Shown piece by piece: positions 44,601 to 52,918 of a DNA stretch of 64,000 nt. The position numbers were made by a program, and so were the translations under genes. Location: the NCBI RefSeq assembly GCF_900104705.1, contig NZ_LT629734.1:558001-622000 (forward strand), in the 5' to 3' direction. Source of the stretch: Agrococcus carbonis (GTDB taxonomy: Bacteria; Actinomycetota; Actinomycetes; Actinomycetales; Microbacteriaceae). The notes below the pieces were generated by a model, which was not told where the DNA came from, made no database searches, and saw nothing but the letters and a program-made list of their open reading frames with translations. Every line of letters begins with the position of its first letter. Position 1 is the stretch's first letter.

Positions 44601-45908
44601 GTGACCGACACCGCGCTCATGACCGACCGCTACGAGCTCACGATGATCGACGCCGCGATGCGGTCGGGCACCGCGTTCCGGCCGTCGGTGTTCGAGGTCT
44701 TCGCCCGCCGGCTCCCCGGCGCCCGCCGCTACGGCGTCGTCGCGGGCACGGGCCGCTTCCTCGAGCGGCTCGCCGAGTTCCGCTTCGGCGATGCGGAGCT
44801 CGCGTGGCTGCGCGAGCACGAGGTCGTCTCGGCCGACCTGCTCGACTGGCTCGCCGACTACCGGTTCTCGGGCGACATCCGCGGCTACGCCGAGGGCGAG
44901 CTCTACTTCCCCGGCTCGCCGATCCTCGTCGTCGAGGGCTCGTTCGCCGAAGCGGTCGTGCTCGAGACGGTCGCGCTGTCGGTGCTCAACTACGACTCCG
45001 CCGTCGCGAACGCCGCGACGCGCATGACGCGTGCGGCGAAGGGCCGGCCGCTCGCGGAGATGGGCTCGCGCCGCGCGCAGGAGGAGGCCGCGATCGCCGC
45101 CGCGCGCGCCGCCTACATCGCGGGCTTCTCCGCGACGTCCAACCTCGCCGCGGGCGCCCGCTGGGGCATCCCGACGATGGGCACCGCCGCGCACTCGTTC
45201 ACCCTGCTGCACGACTCCGAGGCCGAGGCCTTCCAGGCGCAGATCGACACGCTCGGCGTCGGCACGACCCTGCTCGTCGACACCTACGACGTCGAGCAGG
45301 GCATCCGCACGGCCGTCGAGGTCGCCGGTCCGCAGCTCGGCGGCATCCGGCTCGACTCGGGCGACCTCGTCGAGGTGGCCGCCGAGGCGCGCGCGCTGCT
45401 CGACTCGCTCGGCGCGACCGGCACGCGCATCACCGTTACGAGCGACCTCGACGAGTACGCGATCGCAGGCCTCCAGGCGAGCCCCGTGGATGCGTACGGC
45501 GTCGGCACGAGCGTCGTCACGGGTTCCGGCGCCCCGGCGGCGGGCATGGTCTACAAGCTCGTCGCGCGGCAGGATGCGGACGGCGAATGGGTCGGCGTCG
45601 CGAAGCACTCCGAGAACAAGGCCTCGAAGGGCGGCGAGAAGATCGCGGTGCGCACGCTCTCGGGCGGCGTCGCGACCGAGGAGACCGTGCTGCTGAGCGT
45701 CGACGGCGTCGTCCCCGCGGAGGCCGCGGCGCTCGGTCGCGCGCTGCAGGTGCCGCTCGTCACCGGCGGCGAGATCGACGCCCGCTGGATGGGTCACGAC
45801 GGCGTCGAGGCCGCCCGCGAGCGCCACGACGCGTCGGTCGCGGAGCTGCCCTCCGACGCGCACCGGCTCGCGCGCGGCGAGCCCGCGCTGCCCACCGCCT
45901 TCCGCTGA
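44601..45908 (+). CDS. pncB: nicotinate phosphoribosyltransferase
   Basis: 435 residues. It turns nicotinate and PRPP into nicotinate mononucleotide in NAD salvage. MTDRYELTMI at the start (residues 5-14), the His-containing MGTAAHSFTLLHDSEAEAF near 195 and IRLDSGDL near 250 are family signatures. Leaderless GTG start. Confidence 0.95.
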   Translation: MTDTALMTDRYELTMIDAAMRSGTAFRPSVFEVFARRLPGARRYGVVAGTGRFLERLAEFRFGDAELAWLREHEVVSADLLDWLADYRFSGDIRGYAEGELYFPGSPILVVEGSFAEAVVLETVALSVLNYDSAVANAATRMTRAAKGRPLAEMGSRRAQEEAAIAAARAAYIAGFSATSNLAAGARWGIPTMGTAAHSFTLLHDSEAEAFQAQIDTLGVGTTLLVDTYDVEQGIRTAVEVAGPQLGGIRLDSGDLVEVAAEARALLDSLGATGTRITVTSDLDEYAIAGLQASPVDAYGVGTSVVTGSGAPAAGMVYKLVARQDADGEWVGVAKHSENKASKGGEKIAVRTLSGGVATEETVLLSVDGVVPAEAAALGRALQVPLVTGGEIDARWMGHDGVEAARERHDASVAELPSDAHRLARGEPALPTAFR

Positions 45909-45948
45909 CGGGGTTCCCGCCCGGGCGCCCCACGCATCCGCCGTCGGC

Positions 45949-46227
45949 TCAGTCGGCCTTCAGCTTCTCGTAGATCTCCTTGCACGTCGGGCAGATCGGG
46001 AACTTCTCGGGGTCGCGCCCCGGGGTCCACTTCTTGCCGCACAGCGCGCGCACGGGCTTGCCCGAGAGCGCCGACTGCAGGATCTTCTCCTTCTTCACGT
46101 AGTGCGCGAAGCGGTCGTGGTCGCCGTCCTCGACCGACTCCTGGTTGAGGAGCTGCTCGAGCTCGCGGTCGAGCACGTCGGTGCCACCGCCGGTGTGGCC
46201 GGTGTCCAGTCGCTGGGTGTCGCTCAT
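45949..46227 (-). CDS. DUF3039 family protein
   Basis: 92 residues. The conserved block ALCGKKWTPGRDPEKFPICP-TCK supplies three Cys of a likely zinc ribbon. The family is nearly confined to actinobacteria and has no assigned function. Acidic N-terminal half. No clear ribosome site. Confidence 0.9.
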   Translation of the reverse strand: MSDTQRLDTGHTGGGTDVLDRELEQLLNQESVEDGDHDRFAHYVKKEKILQSALSGKPVRALCGKKWTPGRDPEKFPICPTCKEIYEKLKAD

Positions 46228-46319
46228 GGGTCCATGATCCCACGCTCAGGCCGCTCCCGGCGGCGCGCGAGACCATGCTTGCCGGCGCCGGCACGCGGCG
46301 CCACGACGGGAGGGCCGCG

Positions 46320-47207
46320 ATGGGCGAGGTGGAGCAGGACGACGACCTGGGCTGGGTGATGGCCGCGCTCGAGCGGATCCTGGGGGTCCAGCGTCCGCTC
46401 GTCGTGAACCACCTGCGGTCGCTGCGGCGCAAGCACCCCGGGATCACGCCCGCGCAGACCATCGAGCGGCTCGAGAAGCAGTACCTCGCTGCCGTCTCGA
46501 CCGGTGGCGCCGCGGTCGGCGCGACCGCCGTGGCACCGGGCATCGGCACGGCGGCGGCGCTCGGCCTCACCGTCGCCGAGACGGTCGGCTTCCTCGAGGC
46601 GACCGCGTTCTTCGGCCAGGCCGTCACCGAGGTGCACGGCATCGCCGTCGAGGACGAGCAGCGCGCCAAGGCGCTCGTCATGGCCCTCATGCTCGGCTCC
46701 GGCGGCTCGGCGCTCGTCAAGCGCGCCGCCGAGCAGGCGACCGGCCGAGCGCGCGGCATCGACGCGCACTGGGGCCAGCTCATCACCTCGGCGATGCCGA
46801 CGGGCGCGATGGGCCAGGTGATCGACTACCTGCGCCGCGCCTTCCTGCGGCGGATGGCCCGCAACACGGGCGCCTCGATGGTGGGCCGCGCGATGCCGTT
46901 CGGCATCGGCGCCGTCATCGGCGGCGTCGGCAACAACATCCTGGGCCGGCAGGTCGTCAAGGCCGCTCGCGAGGCGTTCGGCCCCGCGCCGCGCGAGTTC
47001 GACGCCAACCTGGCCCCGCGCATCAAGGAGGTGCGCCCGAGCCTCGGCCAGCGCATCAAGGAGGCGCGCGCCATCGAGCGCGAGGGCCTCGGCGGCGGGC
47101 TCCGTCGCCTGCGCGAGCGCCGCGCGGGCGACGCGGACGGCGCGCCGCCGATGCAGGATGCATCGGTCGACGCGCCGTCGGACTCCCCGCGGGAGGGCGG
47201 GAGCTAG
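46320..47207 (+). CDS. EcsC-like hypothetical protein
   Basis: 295 residues from ATG 46320 (GGGAGGG upstream; an ATG at 46275 is less likely). Small-residue-rich segments (STGGAAVGATAVAPGIGTAAALG; MPFGIGAVIGGVGNNILG) recall EcsC family membrane-associated proteins. The C-terminal third is polar and basic. Function unknown. Its TAG stop shares bases with the stop of the convergent htrA-like gene. Confidence 0.7.
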   Translation: MGEVEQDDDLGWVMAALERILGVQRPLVVNHLRSLRRKHPGITPAQTIERLEKQYLAAVSTGGAAVGATAVAPGIGTAAALGLTVAETVGFLEATAFFGQAVTEVHGIAVEDEQRAKALVMALMLGSGGSALVKRAAEQATGRARGIDAHWGQLITSAMPTGAMGQVIDYLRRAFLRRMARNTGASMVGRAMPFGIGAVIGGVGNNILGRQVVKAAREAFGPAPREFDANLAPRIKEVRPSLGQRIKEARAIEREGLGGGLRRLRERRAGDADGAPPMQDASVDAPSDSPREGGS

Positions 47208-48598
47208 AGCGCCCCGAGCGTGACCTGCGCCTCGGACTCCTCGCCGCCTCGCAGGTAGGTCACGGTCACCTCCGCGCCCGCGGGGTGCGAGCGCACCTGC
47301 GCGGTCGCGTCGACCGCGCCCGTGACGCGCTGCCCGTCGATCTCGGTGATGACGTCGCCGGCCTGCAGGCCCGCGCTCGCCGCCGCTCCCCCGTCGCTCA
47401 GCTCGCGCACCTGCGCGCCGACCGTGCCGACGGATGCGTCGGTCACGTCGCTCACGGTCGCGCCGAGCAGGCCGTGGCTCGCCTCGCCCGTGTCGATGAT
47501 CTCCTGCACGACGCGCTGCACGAGGCTCGACTCGATCGCGAAGCCGATCCCGATCGATCCCGACGTCGAGCTCCCCTGGCCCATGCTCGCGATCGCGACG
47601 TTGACGCCCACGAGCTGCCCGGATGCGTTGAGCAGCGCGCCGCCGGAGTTGCCCGGGTTGATCGACGCATCCGTCTGCACGACCGGGATCGAGATCTCCT
47701 CCTGCGCGCCCTGCGCGCCGTTCTCCTGCCAGAAGCCGAACGGCTCCTGCTGCGACTGGTCGCTGCCCTCGGGCGCGGCGCTCGAGGCGATCCGGAGGCC
47801 CCGGTCGACCGCGGAGACGATGCCGTCGGTGACGGAGTTCGACAGCCCGAGCGGGGCGCCGATCGCGATGGCGGTGTCGCCCACCCGCACGTCGTCGCTC
47901 GAGGCGAAGGTCACGACCGGGAGCTCGGCGTCGACCTTGATGACCGCGAGGTCGACGATGGGGTCGGTGCCGACGATCTCGGCCTCGAGCAGCCGGCCGT
48001 CGTTGGTCTCGACGGTGATCCGCGCGTCGGCGGTCTGGCCGTCGAGCGTGACGACGTGGTTGTTCGTGACGATGTAGCCGCCCGCGGCGACCGCGACGCC
48101 AGAGCCCTCGCCGCTGCCGTTGCTCGAGACGGCCTGCACCGTGACGACCGAGGGGCCGGCGGCCGCGGCGACGTCGGCGATCGTCTGCGGATCGGAGACC
48201 GTCTCACCGGTCGCGTCGCTCGAGGGCGGCGCCGACTGCGTCTGCGGCTGCTGCTGCCCCATGACGAGCGCACCGGCGCCGAAGCCGGCGGCGCCGCCCA
48301 CGAGGCACGCCGCGGCGAGCATCGCCACGACCGCGCCGGCGCGCCTGCGGGGGCGCCGGCCCTCGTCGCGCTCGGGCTGCGGGTACAGCTCGTGGTGCGA
48401 CGCGGGCGCCGATCCGACCGGAGCCGCCGCCGACGTCGGCTGCTGCCAGCGCCACTGCTCGTGCGGGCTGCCCGGCTGCGGCTGGGTCTGCGCCTGCGGA
48501 CCGGGCTGCGGCGCGTAGCGCTGCGGATGCGCGGGCTGCGGATGCGGCTGCCCCTGCGGCGCCATCGGGTTCGGCACGCTGTCGTACGGGTTGGTCAT
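47204..48598 (-). CDS. HtrA/DegP-type membrane-anchored serine protease with PDZ domain
   Basis: 464 residues. A Pro/Gln-rich cytoplasmic N terminus (1-60) and a basic stretch (76-86) lead to one membrane helix (about 88-113), an extracytoplasmic trypsin-like domain with His181, Asp217 and Ser318 (GNSGG), and a PDZ domain from about 370. This is the PepD/HtrA layout of actinobacteria, for envelope protein quality control. No ribosome site is obvious before ATG 48598. Confidence 0.95.
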   Translation of the reverse strand: MTNPYDSVPNPMAPQGQPHPQPAHPQRYAPQPGPQAQTQPQPGSPHEQWRWQQPTSAAAPVGSAPASHHELYPQPERDEGRRPRRRAGAVVAMLAAACLVGGAAGFGAGALVMGQQQPQTQSAPPSSDATGETVSDPQTIADVAAAAGPSVVTVQAVSSNGSGEGSGVAVAAGGYIVTNNHVVTLDGQTADARITVETNDGRLLEAEIVGTDPIVDLAVIKVDAELPVVTFASSDDVRVGDTAIAIGAPLGLSNSVTDGIVSAVDRGLRIASSAAPEGSDQSQQEPFGFWQENGAQGAQEEISIPVVQTDASINPGNSGGALLNASGQLVGVNVAIASMGQGSSTSGSIGIGFAIESSLVQRVVQEIIDTGEASHGLLGATVSDVTDASVGTVGAQVRELSDGGAAASAGLQAGDVITEIDGQRVTGAVDATAQVRSHPAGAEVTVTYLRGGEESEAQVTLGAL

Positions 48599-48676
48599 GG
48601 CTCTACGGTGCCAGGCGATCCCATGCGATTCCTACGCGGCGCCGATGTCGGCCGTTCGGAATGCGCCGAAGCGGGG

Positions 48677-48682
48677 TAGCGT
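48677..48682 (+). promoter_or_regulatory. -10 element of leaderless aminotransferase gene
   Basis: TAGCGT, six bases, ATG 48689. Confidence 0.6.
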
Positions 48683-48688
48683 CGAGGC

Positions 48689-49909
48689 ATGGAGCAGGCA
48701 GCAGCGCACGCACCCTGGCAGCGAGCAGCGGCGGGCGCCGGCCTGCTGGGCGCGGACGGGCGCCTCGCGCCGACGATCTTCGCCGAGATGACGGCGCTCG
48801 CCACCGCGACGGGAGCGCTGAACCTCGGCCAGGGCTTCCCCGACGAGGACGGCCCGCGCGCGGTGCTCGACGCCGCGAAGCACGCGATCGACCACGGCCG
48901 CAACCAGTACGGCCCGGGCCGCGGCGCGCAGGAGCTCATCGACGCCGTCATCGAGCACCAGCGCCGCTTCTACGGCATCGGCCTCGGCCGCGGCGACGTG
49001 CTCGTCACCGCCGGTGCGACCGAGGCGCTCGCCGCGACGATGCTCGCCTACCTCGGCCCCGGCGACGAGGTCATCGTCTTCGAGCCGTACTACGACGCCT
49101 ACGCGGCGATCGCGGCACTCGTCGGCGCGGTGCTCGTGCCCGTGCCGCTGCACGCACCCGACTTCCAGCCGGACCCCGAGCGGCTCGCGCGGGCGGCGAG
49201 CCCCCGCACGCGCATGATCCTCGTCAACTCGCCCCACAACCCGACGGGCACCATGTTCGGCGAGGAGGCCCTCCGCGAGATCGTGCGTGTCGCCGAGCGC
49301 CGCGACGCGATCATCGTCACCGACGAGGTCTACGAGCACCTCGTGTACGACGACCAGCACGTGCCCATCGCATCCTTCGACGCCGCGCGCGAGCGGCTCG
49401 TCTCGATCTCGTCGGCGGGGAAGACGTTCTCGGTGACCGGCTGGAAGATCGGCTGGATCATGTCGACGCCCGAGCGCATCGCGCAGATCGGCGCCGTCAA
49501 GCAGTACCTCACGTTCGTCAACGGCGCGCCGTTCCAGCCCGCGGTCGCGGTGGGGCTGCGCCTGCCCGACGAGCACTTCGACACGATCGTCGCGTCCTTC
49601 GCCCGGAAGCGCGACATCCTCACGCGGGGCCTGCGGAAGGCCGGCTTCGCCGTGCACGACGCGAACGCCGGCTACTTCGTGCTCGCCGACGCCGCGCCGC
49701 TCGGCTTCGACGACGCGACGGCGCTCGCGCGCCGCCTGCCCGAGCTCGCCGGGGTCGTCGGCGTCCCGCTCTCCGCGCTCGCCCGCCCGTCGCGCCGCGA
49801 CCTGCGCTCGACCCTGCGCTTCGCGTTCTGCAAGTCGGACGACATGCTGCACGAGGCCTCCGCCCGGCTCGCCGGCCTCCGGGACGCCGCGCTCGAACCG
49901 GCGCGCTGA
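48689..49909 (+). CDS. PLP-dependent class I/II aminotransferase
   Basis: 406 residues. NLGQGFPDEDGP near 45, NSPHNPTGTMF (180-190), TDEVYEHLVYD near 211 and the PLP Lys245 in SSAGKTFSVTGWK, typical of fold-type I. The closest groups are kynurenine/glutamine transaminases and the DapC-like N-succinyldiaminopimelate aminotransferase of actinobacteria; sequence alone does not decide. Leaderless start. It ends 7 bases from a convergent nitrilase gene. Confidence 0.9.
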   Translation: MEQAAAHAPWQRAAAGAGLLGADGRLAPTIFAEMTALATATGALNLGQGFPDEDGPRAVLDAAKHAIDHGRNQYGPGRGAQELIDAVIEHQRRFYGIGLGRGDVLVTAGATEALAATMLAYLGPGDEVIVFEPYYDAYAAIAALVGAVLVPVPLHAPDFQPDPERLARAASPRTRMILVNSPHNPTGTMFGEEALREIVRVAERRDAIIVTDEVYEHLVYDDQHVPIASFDAARERLVSISSAGKTFSVTGWKIGWIMSTPERIAQIGAVKQYLTFVNGAPFQPAVAVGLRLPDEHFDTIVASFARKRDILTRGLRKAGFAVHDANAGYFVLADAAPLGFDDATALARRLPELAGVVGVPLSALARPSRRDLRSTLRFAFCKSDDMLHEASARLAGLRDAALEPAR

Positions 49910-49916
49910 GCGCGCG

Positions 49917-50717
49917 TCAGGCGATGCGGTAGCGGCGGTTCGCGAGCGAGGGGTTCCGCGCGCGCGTCGAGGCGATCGCCTCCGGGTCGAGGGGCGCGAC
50001 CGCGATGCCCTGCTCGTCGCCGAGCGCCGCGAGCGGCACGCCCATCGGGTCGGCGATGAGCGAGCAGCCCACACCGAGCGGCGGGGCCTGGTCGGCGGCG
50101 ACGACGTGCACGGTCGACTCGATCGCGCGCGCCGTGACGAGCGTCGTCCAGTGACGCTCCTTCTGCGGCCCGCGCACCCACTCGGCAGGCACGACGACGA
50201 CGTCGGCCCCCGCATCCACGAGCCGCCTCGTCGCCTCGGGGAAGCGCAGGTCGTAGCAGGTCTCGACGCCGATGCGCGTGCCGAGCGCGTCGAAGACCGG
50301 CAGCTGCGCGGGGTCGCCCGCGGTCAGCCAGTCGGACTCGCGCGAGCCGAACGCGTCGTAGAGGTGCACCTTGCGGTACGCGGCGCGGATGCCGGTCGCG
50401 TCGACGGCGAGGACGGTGTTCGCGACGCCGTCGTCGAGGCGCTCGACCATGCCCGCGACGACGACGGCGTCATGCGCTGCGGCGCGCTCGAGCAGCATCG
50501 TCGCGAACGGTCCGTCGAGGGCCTCCGCGGCGGCCGGCGCGGTCGCCGCGAGGTCGCTCGAGCAGTGCTGCGAGTACTCCGGCAGCACGATGAGCCGCGC
50601 GCCGCGGTCGGCGGCGGCGTCGATCCAGCCGGCGGCCGCGCGGCGGTTCTCGTCGGCGTCCTCCCCCGGTGCCCACTGCACCGCGGCGGCCAGCAGCATC
50701 CGGTCGTCAGCACCCAT
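49917..50717 (-). CDS. nitrilase-superfamily carbon-nitrogen hydrolase
   Basis: 266 residues. Catalytic triad Glu47 (LPEYSQH), Lys116 (YRKVHLYD) and Cys154 (ETCYDLRFPE). The last motif and size fit the Nit/omega-amidase or deaminated-glutathione amidase branch. Adjacent to a kynurenine/glutamine-transaminase-like gene, which would be consistent with removal of alpha-ketoglutaramate. That link is inference. TAGGCT six bases before the start. Confidence 0.9.
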   Translation of the reverse strand: MGADDRMLLAAAVQWAPGEDADENRRAAAGWIDAAADRGARLIVLPEYSQHCSSDLAATAPAAAEALDGPFATMLLERAAAHDAVVVAGMVERLDDGVANTVLAVDATGIRAAYRKVHLYDAFGSRESDWLTAGDPAQLPVFDALGTRIGVETCYDLRFPEATRRLVDAGADVVVVPAEWVRGPQKERHWTTLVTARAIESTVHVVAADQAPPLGVGCSLIADPMGVPLAALGDEQGIAVAPLDPEAIASTRARNPSLANRRYRIA

Positions 50718-50723
50718 GCCCCC

Positions 50724-50729
50724 AGCCTA
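50724..50729 (-). promoter_or_regulatory. -10 element of leaderless nitrilase gene
   Basis: TAGGCT on the minus strand, six bases before ATG 50717. Confidence 0.6.
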
Positions 50730-50814
50730 CGTCGCGCGGCGTGCCGACGGCCTCGCGCCGGCGCTCGCCCTGCCGACGCCGAGGTGCCAGGATCGAGGCG
50801 ACGAAGGGAGCAGG

Positions 50815-51123
50815 ATGCTGGTCGCATTCTCTGTGGCGCCGGGCACTGCCGGTGCCGACGGCTCGGTGCACGACGCGGTCGCGGCCGCCGTGCGGGTGGT
50901 GCGCGAGAGCGGGCTGCCGCACCGCACCGACGCGATGTTCACGACGATCGAGGGCGAGTGGGACGAGGTCTTCGACGTCGTGCGGCGCGCGACCGACGCG
51001 GTGCTCGCGCACGCCCCGCGCGCATCCCTCGTGCTCAAGGCCGACATCCGCCCCGGCTGGAGCGGCGAGCTCGACGGCAAGGTCGAGCGGCTCGAGCGCG
51101 CGCTCGAGGAGGAGGGCGCGTGA
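50815..51123 (+). CDS. MTH1187/YkoF-type thiamine-binding protein
   Basis: 102 residues. The N-terminal VAFSVAPGTAGADGSVHDAV, central TDAMFTTIEGEWDEVFDVV and C-terminal IRPGWSGELDGKVERLE are characteristic of the MTH1187 family (DUF77), which binds thiamine-like ligands. GAAGGGAG upstream of the ATG. Overlaps the AIM24 gene (GTGA), so co-translated. Confidence 0.88.
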   Translation: MLVAFSVAPGTAGADGSVHDAVAAAVRVVRESGLPHRTDAMFTTIEGEWDEVFDVVRRATDAVLAHAPRASLVLKADIRPGWSGELDGKVERLERALEEEGA

Positions 51124-51836
51124 GGAGCGAGCTGTTCGCCGAGGCGCACCAGGAGGCGCGCTCGGGCGAGCGCTGGGTCAAGCAGTCGAGCAAGATGCTG
51201 CGCATCAGCGTCTCGGGCGGCGGCGACGTGCTCGCGGCCAAGGGCGCGATGGTCGCCTACCAGGGGCAGATGGAGTTCCAGCACGAGGGCGCGGGTGCCG
51301 CGCGCTTGCTCAAGAAGCTCGTCACCGGCGAGGGCGCGCCGCTCATGCGCATCCGCGGCGAGGGCGAGGTCTTCCTGGCGCGCGACGCCGCGAACGTCTT
51401 CACCGTGCTGCTCGAGCAGGAGGGGCTCTCCGTCAACGGGAAGAACCTGCTGGCCTTCGATCCGCAGCTGCAGTGGGACATCCGGATGCTGCGCAGCGGC
51501 AACATCATGGCGGGGGGCCTCTTCAACGTCGAGATCGGCGGCCAGGGCACCGTCGGTGTCTCGTGCGAGGGCCAGCCGCTGCTGCTCGACTGCTCGCAGC
51601 AGCCGACCTTCGTCGACCCGAACGCGGCGGTGTGCTGGTCGGCGAACCTGCAGCCGAGCGTCGTGAGCTCGATGAACGTGCGCTCGATGCTGCGAGGCGG
51701 CACGGGCGAGGCGTTCCAGCTCGCGTTCCACGGGCCGGGCTTCGTCGTCGTGCAGCCGAGCGAGGGACGCCTCGCGGTCTCCGGCTCCAACGGCGGCTCA
51801 TCGAGCGGCGGCGGGCTCGGCGGGCTCTTCGAGTAG
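51120..51836 (+). CDS. AIM24 family protein
   Basis: 238 residues from GTG 51120. Beta-rich AIM24/TRAP-like fold with GDVLAAKGAMVAYQGQMEF near 40, GEGEVFLARDA near 82 and a Gly/Ser-rich tail (SNGGSSSGGGLGGLFE). Bacterial function is not established. Coupled to the thiamine-binding protein gene. Confidence 0.9.
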   Translation: MRSELFAEAHQEARSGERWVKQSSKMLRISVSGGGDVLAAKGAMVAYQGQMEFQHEGAGAARLLKKLVTGEGAPLMRIRGEGEVFLARDAANVFTVLLEQEGLSVNGKNLLAFDPQLQWDIRMLRSGNIMAGGLFNVEIGGQGTVGVSCEGQPLLLDCSQQPTFVDPNAAVCWSANLQPSVVSSMNVRSMLRGGTGEAFQLAFHGPGFVVVQPSEGRLAVSGSNGGSSSGGGLGGLFE

Positions 51837-51850
51837 GGACGCGGGCGCGC

Positions 51851-51941
51851 AGGGCCGGAGGCCGCGGGCGCTCTGGCCCGATGCCGCGGGCGCTCAGGGC
51901 CGGATGCCGCAGGCGCTCAGTGCCGGATGCCACGGGCGCTC
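51851..51941. repeat. four tandem 22-23-base units
   Basis: Units AGGGCCGGATGCCGCAGGCGCTC and variants at 51851-51873, 51874-51895, 51896-51918 and 51919-51941. The last unit encodes the C terminus of the methyltransferase, whose stop is at 51917-51919; the others lie in the gap before AIM24. Confidence 0.85.
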
Positions 51942-52672
51942 CAGGCGGTCGCCGTCACATCGAACGGCGCCGGCGGCAGGAGCTCCCGGCAGCGAGCGGC
52001 CAGCAGCGCCCTCCCCTGCGCGTCGAGGCCGGAGACGTGATCGCCCGCGGGGCCGACGCCGAGCTCGAACGGCGCCCACCACGAGGCGACGTCCTCGAAG
52101 CGCACGACCGTCGCGATCGGGGCCTCCTCGACCTCGACGAGCCCCGCGCCGAGCAGCAGGCGCTCGAGGTCGCCGCGGTGCTGGCCGGCACGGGAGGCCT
52201 CGCCCGGCGGCGGGCCGTCGCCCTCGTGGAGCGAGGCGACTGCCTGCCAGAAGACCGAGAGCGGGCCGAGCGCGTGATCCCACACGCACGCCGCGACCGT
52301 GCCGCCGCGCCGGGTGACGCGCACCATCTCGGCCAGGCCGGCGGCAGGCTCGGCCATGAAGTGGACGACGAGCTGCGCGAGCGCCGCGTCGAAGGCGCCG
52401 TCGGGGAACGGCAGTGCCTCGGCGGACGCCTCGAGCACGTCGACGCCGGGATGCCGTGCGCGCACGGCCTCGACGAAGCCCGGCGCGGGATCGACGGCGC
52501 GCACGCGCGCGCCGCGACGGACGAGCTCGTCCGTGAGCGCACCCGGCCCGCAGCCCACATCGAGCACCGCGCCCCCGTCGACGCCCGCCATGTCGGCGAA
52601 GACGGCCGCGAGCGGCCGGGAGAACCGGCCCATGAACCGGTCGTACGCATCCGCCGTCACCGCGAAGCCCAT
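51917..52672 (-). CDS. class I SAM-dependent methyltransferase
   Basis: 251 residues. SAM-binding motif I VLDVGCGPGA (36-45), an acidic residue after strand 2 (AVDPAPGFV) and DGAFDAALAQLVVHFM as motif II/IV. UbiE/Methyltransf_11 type. Substrate unknown. The final six residues come from the repeat array. TAGCGT six bases before the ATG. Confidence 0.88.
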   Translation of the reverse strand: MGFAVTADAYDRFMGRFSRPLAAVFADMAGVDGGAVLDVGCGPGALTDELVRRGARVRAVDPAPGFVEAVRARHPGVDVLEASAEALPFPDGAFDAALAQLVVHFMAEPAAGLAEMVRVTRRGGTVAACVWDHALGPLSVFWQAVASLHEGDGPPPGEASRAGQHRGDLERLLLGAGLVEVEEAPIATVVRFEDVASWWAPFELGVGPAGDHVSGLDAQGRALLAARCRELLPPAPFDVTATAWSARGIRH

Positions 52673-52678
52673 GGTCGA

Positions 52679-52684
52679 ACGCTA
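52679..52684 (-). promoter_or_regulatory. -10 element of leaderless methyltransferase gene
   Basis: TAGCGT on the minus strand, six bases before ATG 52672. Confidence 0.6.
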
Positions 52685-52746
52685 CGCCGTCGGCGGGTCG
52701 GCCGGCACACCCGGCGGCTCGCACCGAGCACTTCCGAGGGAGACGC

Positions 52747-52776
52747 AGAAGAGGCGCCCTCTCGGGCGCCTCTTCT
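52747..52776 (-). terminator. terminator after tRNA-fMet
   Basis: AGAAGAGGCGCCC and its exact complement form a 13-bp stem with a 4-base loop, 24 bases beyond the tRNA 3' end. Confidence 0.85.
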
Positions 52777-52799
52777 CGTGCCGCAGTTCGCGGACTTCG

Positions 52800-52873
52800 T
52801 TGCGGGGACAGGATTTGAACCTGCGACCTCCGGGTTATGAGCCCGGCGAGCTACCGAGCTGCTCCACCCCGCG
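52800..52873 (-). tRNA. initiator tRNA-Met (anticodon CAU)
   Basis: 74 bases. CGCGGGG opposite CCCCGCA leaves the unpaired C1-A72 that marks an initiator, and the anticodon stem has the three G-C pairs GGG/CCC around CTCATAA. T-arm GGTTCAAATCC. CCA is not encoded. Confidence 0.96.
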
Positions 52874-52885
52874 GCACAGTCAATG

Positions 52886-52914
52886 ACTTTACCAGGGGCT
52901 TCGGGCCCGGGCAA
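52886..52914 (-). promoter_or_regulatory. promoter of tRNA-fMet
   Basis: TTGCCC (52914-52909), 17 bases, TAAAGT (52891-52886), ending 12 bases before the tRNA. It lies immediately after the stop of the upstream UPF0182 gene. Confidence 0.75.
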
Positions 52915-52918
52915 ATCG

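Noticed and set aside
48599..48688. Additional small gene between htrA-like and aminotransferase genes
   Set aside because: Only short frames without start signals; the region is best read as divergent promoters.
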